From NCBI GenBank assembly GCA_951394045.1, contig OX595989.1:1426001-1490000 (forward strand): 64,000 bases of DNA, given 5' to 3'. Below the pieces are notes generated by a model. That model made no database searches. It saw only the letters and a list, made by a program, of their open reading frames with translations, and was not told where the DNA came from. Numbering within the stretch: the first letter of the stretch is position 1; the number at the start of each line of letters is the position of its first letter. A program made the translations under genes and the position numbers. Positions 51,007 to 60,978 of this stretch are shown here, piece by piece. The stretch comes from Nitzschia sp. DOCU1. Lineage: Eukaryota > Bacillariophyta > Bacillariophyceae > Bacillariales > Bacillariaceae.

Positions 51007-52122
51007 TTAGGCCTCTTTTCTTCTACCTTGTCCGTCTTGCCTGGTATTCTTTTTATTGTTTGGCTTGCCTGACTTCTTCGCAACGGGAGGTAGCACTTCA
51101 TCTGGTCCCGATGGTAGTATCTTCCCTTCTCGCTCTTCGATTTCTTGTTTCAGCTGCCTCAAGACACGTATTTGGGCAAGCTTTTGCGGAGAGAGGAGAT
51201 CCCAAAATACTCCAGAGGGCTTTGGTGCTCGATTTGGAACTCGAATCACCTTGGTGGGAGTCACAATCACGTCCACAGGCACATCGTGCTTTGTCAGCGA
51301 CCCAGCTGGGATGTCATTCACCACTTGCTCGTCGTGAACAGTCGTAACTACCAATGTTGTAGTAGGATCCAAGTTTCCTTGGGCCGACAGAATACCCCAT
51401 TCTAGTTCCGCAAATCCTTCTCCCTTGCCAACTCGAGCGCCCGTTTCTGGGCACACAGCCGTACTTCCAACGATAACCAGATCCACAGTGTATTTATCAT
51501 TCAAAGTAACTGGAGTACCCCACTTGGCTACGCCTTTTGAAGTCGTGCAGTCATCAATTTCCACCAGGGATGGTAAAGTATCCATTCGAATTGTCGAAAA
51601 GAATCCAGTTCGAAGGCGAGGTTGCGGGGTCAACAGAGTCTTGCCCTGGGCCAGGACAACATGTCGAACGGGTCGTTGGGGAGTGTCTGGGTTGACTTTG
51701 ATGCAGCGAGCATCTTTGAATTCTGGTAGATCCGCAAGTCGAGCAGCTGCCTGATCCGCACCCACAAAGTTTGGGATGCGATGATGGACTGGTCGGGGAA
51801 ATCGGGCAATATCCTTCTCTTCCATCATATCCCAGATTCGTTTGCGAATTTCCCATTTCCATGGGGTTCGAAGCTTGGCAAACTCATTTTCCGCCACTTC
51901 TTTCATGGCATTCATCGCCTCAGCATCCTTCTCCAATCGGTCTTTTTCGTAGGCCACCTCGTCGAAATCCTTCTGGGCTGATGATGATAATCCCGCGAAG
52001 GTGGGGATGGATCTTTCTCGTGTCAACAACAACGCCGATCGGATAACAAATGACGTGGTCGCGGAAGGAAGATGTAGCACCGCAGTGATCAAAACAAAGA
52101 ATCGAGCTTGGGCGAGTTTCAT
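51007..52122 (-). CDS. MTHFSD-like protein (5-formyltetrahydrofolate cyclo-ligase fold), probably plastid
   Basis: 371 residues, one exon. The leader (RFFVLITAVLHLPSATTSFV) is a signal peptide with a TSF motif close to the ASAFAP consensus. The core has WKWEIRKRIWDMMEEKDIAR, RIPNFVGADQAAARL, CIKVNPDTPQRPVR, TPQPRLRTGFF, VDLVIVGSTAV, VGKGEGFAELEWGIL and DEQVVNDIPAG, all in the order of methenyltetrahydrofolate synthetase domain-containing proteins (MTHFSD, plant COG0212). The plant COG0212 protein is plastidial and linked to thiamine metabolism, so catalysis of the folate reaction should not be assumed. The C-terminus is a Lys-rich tail. Confidence 0.87.
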   Translation of the reverse strand: MKLAQARFFVLITAVLHLPSATTSFVIRSALLLTRERSIPTFAGLSSSAQKDFDEVAYEKDRLEKDAEAMNAMKEVAENEFAKLRTPWKWEIRKRIWDMMEEKDIARFPRPVHHRIPNFVGADQAAARLADLPEFKDARCIKVNPDTPQRPVRHVVLAQGKTLLTPQPRLRTGFFSTIRMDTLPSLVEIDDCTTSKGVAKWGTPVTLNDKYTVDLVIVGSTAVCPETGARVGKGEGFAELEWGILSAQGNLDPTTTLVVTTVHDEQVVNDIPAGSLTKHDVPVDVIVTPTKVIRVPNRAPKPSGVFWDLLSPQKLAQIRVLRQLKQEIEEREGKILPSGPDEVLPPVAKKSGKPNNKKNTRQDGQGRRKEA

Positions 52123-52536
52123 GGTGATGTTGGTGATCGTCGTCGTAACAGATTTATAGTTTCAAACCTGCTCATCACCACAGTCGGTCTCAATGTAATG
52201 GGGTGATCATCGGGACTGATGATGAATCATGCCACCCGCCACATTCGTCTTTTTTCCCACCGAGACGGTTTTGTGACCACGCACGGACGGAACGAATGAC
52301 TGACGACAGTTTTCCGAGGACTTCGACTTGGAGGACTCAAACACGCGAGCTCTCTCTCGCCCTGCCTCGCTCCTTGCACTACTACCGGTAGTAGAAAACG
52401 ACACACCCGCGTGCATGCACTCCCACCATGGCGGGGCCTCTCTTGGTGCACTTTTTTCGCCCTATCCATCCATCGGCGACGACACAGTTGGGCTCTCGCG
52501 TAGCCATTCTATTCTCAGGGAGCTTCTCGATACATC
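52123..52536. promoter_or_regulatory. Divergent promoter region
   Basis: About 410 bp between divergent starts at 52122 and 52537. A CTACTACCGGTAGTAG inverted repeat (about 52378-52393) is a possible regulatory palindrome. No gene is seen. Confidence 0.5.
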
Positions 52537-52966
52537 ATGGCCGTAAGTCTTCACCGTGTTCTGCAAGGAATGAGTGGTCATTGCGCTTTTGATAGCATTG
52601 GAGGCAGTTTCTTCCACCACGCTTGCTACGTTATGATTTCAAACCGGCGCCTCACGTAATTTGTCATTTTATGTTCAACAGATGGAATCTCTGGAACAGC
52701 GGGTTGCCGCTCTCGAAAAGGGGGCCATCTTCGACGCCACGCAATCGGCTATTCGCAAGCGAGAGGAGGAGATGTTGGCAACGCTACGGGAAATTCGTGA
52801 GCAAATGGCAAAGGAAGCTGGATCCGGAGCCAGTTCGGCGGAATTGGAGAGCCTGAAGAAGGAAAACGAACAACTCAAAGCAACAATCGCAAAGCAAGAG
52901 TACCGAATTCGGCATTTGATTACGGGTATGGAGGGGCTCTTGGCAGCAAAGAAGGCGTCGTCTTAG
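52537..52966 (+). CDS. Small coiled-coil protein with a predicted 6-bp first exon
   Basis: The main exon (52682-52966) encodes a 94-residue helical protein (MESLEQRVAALEKGAIF, LESLKKENEQLKATIAKQEY) with leucine-zipper spacing. A perfect donor follows ATG GCC at 52537-52542 (GTAAGT), and an AG acceptor stands directly before ATG GAA at 52682, so a 6-bp first exon would give MAMESLEQR (96 residues). If this is wrong, the gene starts at 52682. Short proteins with this layout occur widely in eukaryotes. The role is unknown; it is probably an oligomerising subunit of a larger complex. Confidence 0.7.
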
Positions 52967-53034
52967 AGTGGCGGCTAAATGTGATGAAGGCAGACTATTT
53001 TCAATTGTACATACAGCAGTGTATCTCTATTCGT

Positions 53035-54663
53035 TTAGCTTTGGTTGGATTCAAAGTCCTTAGGCAGCCAGTCCATCATCTGGTTGATCATCTTGTTGAG
53101 TCCATTCTTTTCAACGATGCGACGTTCATCCCCTCGCCAAGCCTCGTTCTCATCCCAAGTGAACCACGAGACTGCATGGAATCGATCTCCTTGGAATACG
53201 TCCCGTCCATGGAGTGCTCGGTAATTGTCAACAAGAAGAACATCCCCGGGCTCCATGGACAAGGCGGTAATGTGCTTTTCGCTCGCTCGCTTAATCTCCA
53301 TGCAGTCCTCCAAGGTCAGCGGCTCCATTGTATCAGCGTAAAATACCTCTGTCATGCCCACCTCTGGCACACCGCAAGGACGTCGATCCCGAAGCTTTCG
53401 CGCGTGATTGTGAGCATTGTTGAACCAAACAGGAAGGCCAGTCACTGGGTGTCGGTTGATGGGTGATTCCGCACACTCGACAGCCTAATAAAAACAAGAA
53501 TTGTTCACGGAGTTAGCGCGGCGATCCAATATTACACAAAGGCAACTTCACCAAACGTACCTGTAGACGACCTGGCTTTCCGTCTTTCTCAAACATCATT
53601 TCTAGATCCATATCAAACTTGGGGGCAACAGCAGCGTCCACGGCTCCCTTGACACCTTCCTTGATGAATCCAGGGAGGCCAGGTGGAAGGTCCAAATTGC
53701 TTACAGAAATTCGAATCTTTCGGTCGTAGAGTTTCTGCAATACTTTGGTATCCAACTCAGCAAGGATGGCAGCGCCATCGGCTACCAAAAAACGGCCACC
53801 TCCCTCGGTTGCCTTTTGGAAACAGACGAAAGCCGCATATGCCGCCGTTCGCTTAGACGTAGATTCACAATGCAAACCAATGTAGTGACCACGAAGAGAT
53901 GGCTTATTCACCTATGTGAAAAAGGGGTTGAGCAAGGCTCCTTCTGGCCAATGGCGAATTAACATTTGTCAGGAGCTGTCCTTACCTCTTCGTACAAGGC
54001 ATCGCGTTCCGAGGCAAATTTTCGAAGCCCGGACGAGTGCAAAGGATCCAAGCAGGGCTCCAATTCCAAAGCTTCGTACATTTCACGATGTCCGGCAACA
54101 CCCTTCATCAAATCAAATCCACGAAACCAAATGGCGCCATATTTCAAAAGATCGGCTCGGATCTTTTTCTTGTTCTTTGCAAAGTATTCAGCACCCATTG
54201 CATTGTCTTTGTCCGACGCTCGGACCTCCAAGGGACATTTAGGCATCTTTGCTGCCTCCTTTTGAGCCTTTGCAACATCAATACTGAATCGATCAATAAA
54301 TATAACGAACGCCCGAACAACATAAGCACATTTTGAGAAAGTGTCAAAAAACCCTGAGATATACCCGAAACACAACCTGGCTTACCCTTCATAGTCCCAT
54401 CGCGTCAAGGGGCACTCCCACATACCGCTCAAATCAGGCTTGGACATGTCACTTTTCATGAATTCCTCGGGAGAAAGACCAGGTCTGTCTTCCCACGCAG
54501 GTTCCCGTCCGGCACCAGGGGCTTCCCTTACCGGCGGGGCATCCATTGTGCTGGCAGCCAACAAAGTTGATGTTCGCAGACCGACCCCATTGGGGGCAGC
54601 CGTGAAGGCGATAGTCACGGATGGCAGAACTGCCAACGAAAACGCCGCCAAAGAAAGCTTCAT
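53035..54663 (-). CDS. TauD/TfdA-like dioxygenase, plastid-type leader
   Basis: Four exons on the minus strand (54663-54386, 54283-53986, 53911-53561, 53484-53035), all GT-AG and in phase, 458 residues. The leader SLAAFSLAVLPSVTIAFTAAP is a signal peptide with an IAFTA cleavage motif. The oxygenase core has YGAIWFRGFDL, then GLHCESTSKR, where HxE takes the place of the usual HxD iron motif, GGGRFLVADGAAIL, and the distal part DVLLVDNYRALHGRDVF with His, followed by GDRFHAVSWF with the 2-oxoglutarate-binding Arg. This is the TauD superfamily of Fe(II)/2-oxoglutarate enzymes. The substrate is unknown; a role in carotenoid or other plastid metabolism is only a guess. Confidence 0.85.
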
Positions 54664-54990
54664 TGTCGTTTTGGGAAGGTGGATCGGATTAGTGACACAA
54701 TGATGGTCGAGCGAGGAAAGATCATCCTCGTAGGCGGAAGCTCGTCATCCTTCAACCAAAGAAAGCGCGGAAATTGATTCAGATATCCGAAGAACCCGGA
54801 ACTTGAAGTTTTTTGGTCACAGCCCATAACCTGATGGGTACTGACGTCAACTTCCACGTGAAATTGAAATGCCGAAAGATCGCGCCGACGGTCGATCATC
54901 GAGAACGCACTCTTGGGTCTGGGCATAAAGGCAATAGGCAAAGGGATCATTGTCACTGTTGGACATATTTCGCTTTTCCTTCGTCTCAAA
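54664..54990. promoter_or_regulatory. Divergent promoter region of two plastid genes
   Basis: 327 bp between the ATG at 54663 (minus) and 54991 (plus). It contains TGACGTCA (54842-54849), a CRE/bZIP-type palindrome, and TTCCACGTG shortly after it (an E/G-box-like core), either of which could co-regulate both genes. Both are visible in sequence; their use is inferred. Confidence 0.6.
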
Positions 54991-56709
54991 ATGGCGCCTC
55001 TCAGCCTAATTACTTTTATTCTGGCGTTGTCTTCGAGTGCCGCGTTTGTCCCTCTGGCAACTGTCCGAAATGTTGGATCTACCAGTGGAATCCGTTTGGT
55101 CGAACCATCGGTGATGGATGCCGGTGTTGTCGACTCCATTGCTACAGCGTTCCAACAATCGACGTTCAGTGAACTAATGGCTTCCAATTTTGCCGAGTCT
55201 GCCAGCAGCACCCTGGCCTTCTCTGATCAAGGCAAAAACTTGGCTGGCATTTTCTTCCAGGCGTCGCTTCTTCCCTACCTTCTTTTCTTGTACTTTTTAT
55301 CTTTTCGTGCCAATCGAATCAATAACATTGGCAACTTTGGCTTTCAATTTATTCTACTCTTTGTCTTGTCGACAATCCCTTCGGGAATCATTTCCAAGTC
55401 AACGTACGGCTGCTCCTTGGCAGATGTGGATTGGTTGCACGGTGGTGCGGAGCTCTTGCTGACGGTGGCCAACGTATTGATTGTAGGTGGCTTTGGTCGG
55501 GAGATTCCGATGCTCGATCCTGCTGTTCTTGGCGTCAGCTCACAACCTTTCTCTTGAATATAGGTCCTTGGTTTCAAAGAGGCATCCACGAATCCGAATC
55601 CCCCTGCAATTGGAACGAACCGGAACCTAGCTCTTGGAGCGTTTGGAGCTTTCGCAGTAGCTTGTGCGGTTGGGCCATCCCTCGGCTTTGAGGCTCACTC
55701 TCCCTTTCTTTTCGGTGTTGGAGACCTCTCACCTGATATGACTCTTGCACTCCCATGGGTAACTCACAGTGAACCAGTCAACGCCCTCTCTATTCCTACT
55801 TGGGCTATTCACTTCTCTTCGGTTATTGAATATTTGATTGCTATGAATCTAGTTTGGAAATACTCGGAAGTTACGGGGAACGAAAAATGGAAAGGTCTTA
55901 CTTGGGGCATGTTGCCGTTGCATGCCTCTGGTATCTGCGCTTGCACGTACCACTTTTTCTACAATCCGTCTGTCTTGCAGTTCTTGGTGAATATGCAGGC
56001 TGGATTTACGCTTCTTGGTAATCTGACTTGCGCCATTGCTGCATTCCGCATTGCTCGAAGCAATGGCTGGAATTTGGACGAGATCAACCCATTCCCAAAA
56101 ACGTCCACCAACCCTCGTGGCCTTGTGGCCGATGGAATCGCTGCCATGCCCTTGACGCTGAGGAAGCCCGAAGAGAGCAACCAGGTTTTGGCTGCGAAGG
56201 TTGTTGGAATGACTCTGCTTCTATCATATCTGGTGAAATATGGAGAGCTGGGCTTGGATCTTCCCTTCGAACCAAATGCGCCAGTGGCGCTGACCATGGT
56301 CCTTGGTATCCCTGCTATAACTGCACTCCAATACTACAAAATGTCGGAACCATCCGAAGAGGGCCAGGGAGGTTTCAATTTTAATTTCATGGGCGACAAG
56401 ACTTTGTCCATGGATGACGTCAAGAAGTATGGAGTTGCTGGGACTGTGGCCTACGTTTTAACAGAACTCGCCTTCTGGATCGTTGCCTTCCCGGTTGCGG
56501 CTACGGCATTGTATCAGTCGACTGGACATTGGCCGGATGTGATCAATGAAACAGGAGACAGAACCGCAGTGTTAGCCTTCATTTTTGCGGGAGCCAATAT
56601 TGCTCGAGCCTTTGTGCCAGTTCGCTTGGGAGCTGCGTTGGCATTGGCACCATGGGTAGACGAGAATATTTTGGGAGGCAAGAAGGACGATGACGTAGTT
56701 GCTACGTGA
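54991..56709 (+). CDS. Ycf49-like protein (DUF3593-DUF2499) with C-terminal DUF1279, plastid
   Basis: Two exons (54991-55482, 55564-56709), 81-bp intron GTAGGTGG...TGAATATAG, 545 residues. The leader (LSLITFILALSSSAAFVP) has the SAAFVP plastid motif. A DUF3593-type domain (GIFFQASLLPYLLFLYFLSF through HGGAELLLTVANVLIVLGF across the junction) is followed by FEAHSPFLFGVGDLSPD, then DUF2499/Ycf49 (PWVTHSEPVNALSIPTWAIH, LTWGMLPLHASGICACTYHF). From about residue 455 comes a DUF1279-like unit (DVKKYGVAGTVAYVLTEL, FVPVRLGAALALAPWVD). Ycf49 relatives in cyanobacteria and plants are conserved thylakoid or envelope proteins of unknown function. The donor site was chosen because it restores the conserved ANVLIVLGF block. 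Confidence 0.88.
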
Positions 56710-56812
56710 TCGTCATGTGACAGTCAACTAAATAGCTAAAATACCCGTTTTTCAACCTTTCTTCGCCTTTGCTTAGCGCTCTCCATTCATTTCCGTCCAG
56801 CAGTTTAACTCG

Positions 56813-58594
56813 CTAACGGAAGTCAATAACCTTTTCAAACCAGAAACCAATTGCAATCATGACATATGTTGTGATGAGGAGCGAACCCTCCAACCAGTTC
56901 CCTTTTGGGTTGGAGATGCACACAGACACGGTGAAAACTGAAAGAATATAGAGTGTGATTTCAAAGTGTGGGAAGTTGAGAGTCATCGGCTTGTCCAAGG
57001 CCCATCCAACCAAGACTGTGAGCGGAACCACGAACAGCGAAATCTGCGTACAGGAGCCAACCGCAACTAAAATTGAAAACAAGAATTAGTCCCAACAAGG
57101 CGCTCGAGTACACGGCAGAAAGGTGATCCTCGACGTACCTCCCATGGACAAGTCCATTTTGTTCTTCATGGCCACGGTCACTGCCGTGATATGCTCGACG
57201 GCATTTCCGACGATCGGTAGAATGATCAGGCCCACAAAAGTGCGACTGATACCCGAAATTTCACAGAACTCGTCAATGCTGGACACCAAGTAGTCAGAAA
57301 AGAGAGTAACAGCCAACGTTGTGACTCCAAGCCCAGTCAATGCGACAGTCATTGAGATTGAAGCCTCCTCTTCCTCTTCACGCTCCTCAAGCTCTTCCTC
57401 TTCTGCCCCTACCCCATCGTCCGATTCTCCACTGATCTTCATGCCTGTGAGTTCGTCGTCGTCGAAAAGATCCTTGTGCGTATGGAGCTGGAAGATCAGC
57501 AACTGGATATACATGAAGAGCAAGAAAACGGCGGCAAACCGCGATATGATCAATACGTGCTCATCCTGAATATTGTAGTACTCAGCAAACGGGGTTGGCA
57601 ATACCATCGCAATGCTGCTAAGGGCCAATAGCCCCATATTGGCAGTAGCCGAAGTCGAGTTAAAACTCTGCTCCTTGTAATACAACCCACCAAAGAAGAA
57701 GCAGCACCCAAGAACCAGTAGAAGATTGCTAAAGATGCTTCCAATCATACTGGCTTGCACCACACGAATTTCATTCGCCAGCAACGCCTGGATGGCGACC
57801 ACAACCTCAACAGCATTCCCAAAAGTCGCATTGAGAAGTCCTCCAATAGTTTCATTTGTATGAAGGGCGGCTTCCTCAGTGAAATCTCCCAAGATGGAAG
57901 CTAGTGGAATCATGACGAGAAAGTTTAACCAAAAAACATAATTTGCGCCCCAACCGGCCTTTGCCGACCAAATGGCCACGGGGATAAACAGCAAGAGGAC
58001 GCTAACCGGTTTGCCAAGAACGATGGATTTCAAGGCCGCCACAGTATCGTACTCAGGCAAACCATCAGCTGGGGTCCCATTGTTTTCAGAAGTGGTACCA
58101 CCATCGGTACCATCATTGCCAACACGGTCTACCAGGGGGGCCAATTCCGATTCTGAGGGAATGTGAGATAACCTTTCAGACCCGGTAAACCTTGCAGACT
58201 GGCTGCTAATCAGTTTTTCCCTCAGATCACTCCGACGACTCTGGTTCAAAAAACGCCTTGCGGCTGCAGGACTTTTAAATGCAGCAGTCGCACCTAGCGA
58301 CCCGAATCCGTCAAAGGAGGAAACGTCCATATGCTCGCTCTGAGCGGAGAGCCGACTTCCCAGACCACTGCCTTTGCTCAAATTCCGTAAACTGTGCCGT
58401 CCATACAGGCCAGGGCGCACGCCACTGCTAAATCGCACAACGGGCTCAGAGCTGCTGGCGTTTGTCGAGCTTTCCTGTCGTGCCCCCGGGCGGCCACTAT
58501 CATGTCGCTGATGGTCGGGTGGGGCGAAAAGGTCCTGCTCGCCCACGGAAGCCTGACGTTTGTTGTCACGATGCAACATGTCGCCGTCACTCAT
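56813..58594 (-). CDS. CAX-type cation (Ca2+)/H+ antiporter
   Basis: Two exons (58594-57139, 57066-56813), 72-bp intron, 569 residues from ATG 58594. The long N-terminal tail is Ser/Arg-rich and probably autoinhibitory. Membrane helices carry the two CAX signature repeats GGLLNATFGNAVEVVVAIQA and VGLIILPIVGNAVEHITAVT (GNAxE and GNAVEH). Between helices 6 and 7 there is an acidic run (GAEEEELEEREEEEE), the usual acidic loop. The junction gives MGVAVGSCTQISLF, as in other CAX proteins, and PMTLNFPHFE follows. It exchanges cytosolic Ca2+ or Mn2+ for vacuolar H+. Confidence 0.92.
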
Positions 58595-59392
58595 TGAGAA
58601 TTTCGATTTCGATCGGAAGGCGGAGCACCTGTTTGGAGACGAACGTAAAGAGTCAAATCAGCCTATACAACGAAGCTGAATCGGTCTGGTGCAGTTGATC
58701 ACCTCACCGTCAGCTACAAAATTTTAATGAAATGTCGAATCCGATGCTTGCCTCTGTATTCGTAACAACGCGATCGCCAGGTTGGAGTGCTGGAATGGTG
58801 ATGGTTGAGCCGACGGAAAATCGGTCCAAAGATCCATCCAAGGCACACGACGAATTAAGGATGACCCTCCTTTCCGCCTTATTCTTGACTTTCCTTGTCC
58901 TACCCGTGTCCTCGGCCAAATTCGAAATTTTCGCCAGCGTGACCAAGGTCCAGTAAAGTGCGTCATCGCGTCTCACTCGGCGGCGCGCCAGAATGCGACT
59001 CGTACGACCTGAGTTCGCTTCGTCTTGTTCCCGAATGAATCATCATCTCGATCGAGCTTGCTCTCGTTGCAAGGGATACTATTCGCGGCTGTCAAATCCT
59101 TCACTGCACCTCTAGACTAGAGAAAGGTGATTTCATTTGAGATGAATCATGATATTTTACATGTGCTCTCTAGCTAGTAGGTCCTATGAGATCTTTATTC
59201 TTGAAACTGCTATGAGAGTCGTCATCGCGGAACGACCGCAGTACTATACACTCGTAGAAAATGAATCTTCCCGCACTATGATTACTAAAATGTTCTAGCT
59301 GATTCTAAGAAGTAATTATTCAAGGCATAGTTGGAGTGTAGGAGCGCAGAGGCTACTCTCGAATGTTCCTTCCCGTCAAAAGCACAGCGACC
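58595..59392. other. Intergenic
   Basis: About 800 bp upstream of CAX. Overlapping short frames at 58710-58976 (minus) and 58732-58956 (plus) have no family resemblance, and I do not call either. An upstream non-coding exon of CAX is possible. Confidence 0.4.
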
Positions 59393-59815
59393 TCACTTTT
59401 GCCAAGGAAATATGAACCCCTCCTCCTTTCGCTTTTGTTCCTTAGCCAAATCCTCTGGATCCACCCACCCGCTCTCAAAGTACGGCATTTTCGTTTGCTT
59501 GCTTTCTCCAGTTTCGTCCACCAAATTGTTTGCTTCCAAAGAAAACATAAATTTTCCAGTCTCCTTGTCCACGCCTTGGTAGTCGCCCAAGAACGGTGCT
59601 CCCAGACCAGCTGTGATTAGCTGTGCAAGTCCACCCAGACCAATCTTTTTTTCTTCTAGGTTGGGATCTTTTTTCTCGTCCTTGTCCTTGGGACCAAAGG
59701 TAGGAATCCCAAAGTGTAGATTCATCTGCTCACGCCGCGAAGAAGTCGGCGGGACAAACGCATTGGCAGCAAGCAGGGCCGAAGCAGCCACGAGAGCAGA
59801 AATTCCTCGAGCCAT
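59393..59815 (-). CDS. Plastid-targeted small protein, unknown function
   Basis: 140 residues from ATG 59815 (MARGISALVAASALLAANAFVPP); the longer frame to 60043 has no leader logic. The ANAFVP motif is a classic plastid leader. The mature part starts after RREQMNLHFG and contains IGLGGLAQLITAGLGAPFLG, KFMFSLEANNLVDETGE and a charged C-terminus ending FIFPWQK. No membrane helix longer than the Gly-rich stretch is seen. The short mature part would suit a thylakoid-associated subunit, but I cannot place it. Confidence 0.78.
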   Translation of the reverse strand: MARGISALVAASALLAANAFVPPTSSRREQMNLHFGIPTFGPKDKDEKKDPNLEEKKIGLGGLAQLITAGLGAPFLGDYQGVDKETGKFMFSLEANNLVDETGESKQTKMPYFESGWVDPEDLAKEQKRKEEGFIFPWQK

Positions 59816-60365
59816 CTTTGAGTTAAATCTTTGAGCAATGAAGAGTACTAACAACGAGAGAGGAGCAAGCTGATGGCTTGTTCTACTTTTCGGTAGACTG
59901 AAAGTAGTAGAGCTGGACGAAGAACCTGCGAAAAAGAAAATCCAAACGACCAAAGTATGTGAGAACTGCAAAGAAAGCTTGTACCGCGATGCCACGTATG
60001 TAACCCCACCATGAATGAATGCGGCAGCTGGTGTTTCAGTCACGAATGTTGATTCGCGAAATGTTTAACGTATATTTTGAGCTCGCACAGTAGGGCATTT
60101 TCTTCGTAGAGAATCCAAATCTTCGAGCTCCGACTTTGTTCAAACGAACACGTCATCGGTCTGATGGCATGCATGTGACAAAGACGGCGTAACACGCGTG
60201 GTTTTCTGGACGTTGCCTGGAGGAAAAGTAGCGACACCACCATGCCGTTGCAGTTGATGGACCACCTGGCTGCTGGTATCGCTTTCGCCAACGATTTACA
60301 CCGTCGGGCTCATAATCCTTCATAGAAACTCTCTTGTGTATATCTGCAAACTGTAAATTCTCGCA
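59816..60365. promoter_or_regulatory. Divergent promoter region of two plastid genes
   Basis: 550 bp between ATGs at 59815 (minus) and 60366 (plus). A 177-codon minus-strand frame (60153-60686) lies antisense to the PGR5 gene and is a shadow. No other gene is seen. Confidence 0.5.
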
Positions 60366-60749
60366 ATGAAGACCTTCCAAACCCTCGCTATCCTCTTTGC
60401 CCTGATCGCATCGGCCGTTCAAGGCTTCAGCATTTCCGCCACGGGAGGCTCGTCGTTTGTGATCTCCCAGAGACCACGTGCTGTCATGCCCAGTGCTTGC
60501 CCCGCCCGTACTGGTACCTCTAGCTTGCAAATGGGATCGCAAGCGAAATTCGGAATCTGCTCGCCGGCTGTTTATGCTGCCAAGATTGCTTTGGGAAGCG
60601 ACAAATTGAACAAGATCCGAGGAAAGGCCATCTCCTTGCACAGTCAATACATTGGTGATTTCTGCGAATGGGCCGGTGCCTACCACTTGCGAACTCGATT
60701 GATCAAGAAGGCCAAGACCAATGGAGATATTTTGGGATTCTTGGTATAA
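60366..60749 (+). CDS. PGR5: PGR5, cyclic electron flow regulator (plastid)
   Basis: 127 residues, one exon. The leader (KTFQTLAILFALIASAVQGF) is a signal peptide with the Phe of the plastid motif at the cleavage site. The mature part matches plant PGR5 from its core to its end: KLNKIRGKAISLHSQYIGDF, then a Cys (FCEWAGA), and LIKKAKTNGDILGFLV where plants have LIRLAKKNGERLGFLA. PGR5 supports antimycin-sensitive cyclic electron flow around photosystem I and proton-gradient control. The stromal Cys after HSQ..GDF is conserved and may be redox-regulated. No PGRL1 partner is in this window. Confidence 0.9.
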   Translation: MKTFQTLAILFALIASAVQGFSISATGGSSFVISQRPRAVMPSACPARTGTSSLQMGSQAKFGICSPAVYAAKIALGSDKLNKIRGKAISLHSQYIGDFCEWAGAYHLRTRLIKKAKTNGDILGFLV

Positions 60750-60978
60750 ATCGTCCTGTGCACTTCGACAAAAGCCTGCTCGATACTACTGTCCAGTAAC
60801 CTATCGCGAGGGAGGGGAGAACTAGATCCCAAGGGATTACTCTGGCTGATTGCCTACTTGGTCATAACCTCCTAGCCAGTTAAACTATAGTTGCACTCAA
60901 TCATTACTTCTATCACTAGAAAACTTTGCTATGGTGTGTTCAAGTAGTAGAAAGTATCCCACGTATCCATCAGCGACT

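Noticed and set aside
58710..58976. 88-codon minus-strand frame upstream of CAX
   Set aside because: No family resemblance and a competing plus-strand frame of similar length. It cannot be joined convincingly to CAX.
60153..60686. 177-codon frame antisense to PGR5
   Set aside because: PGR5 on the other strand is clearly real and conserved; this is a shadow.
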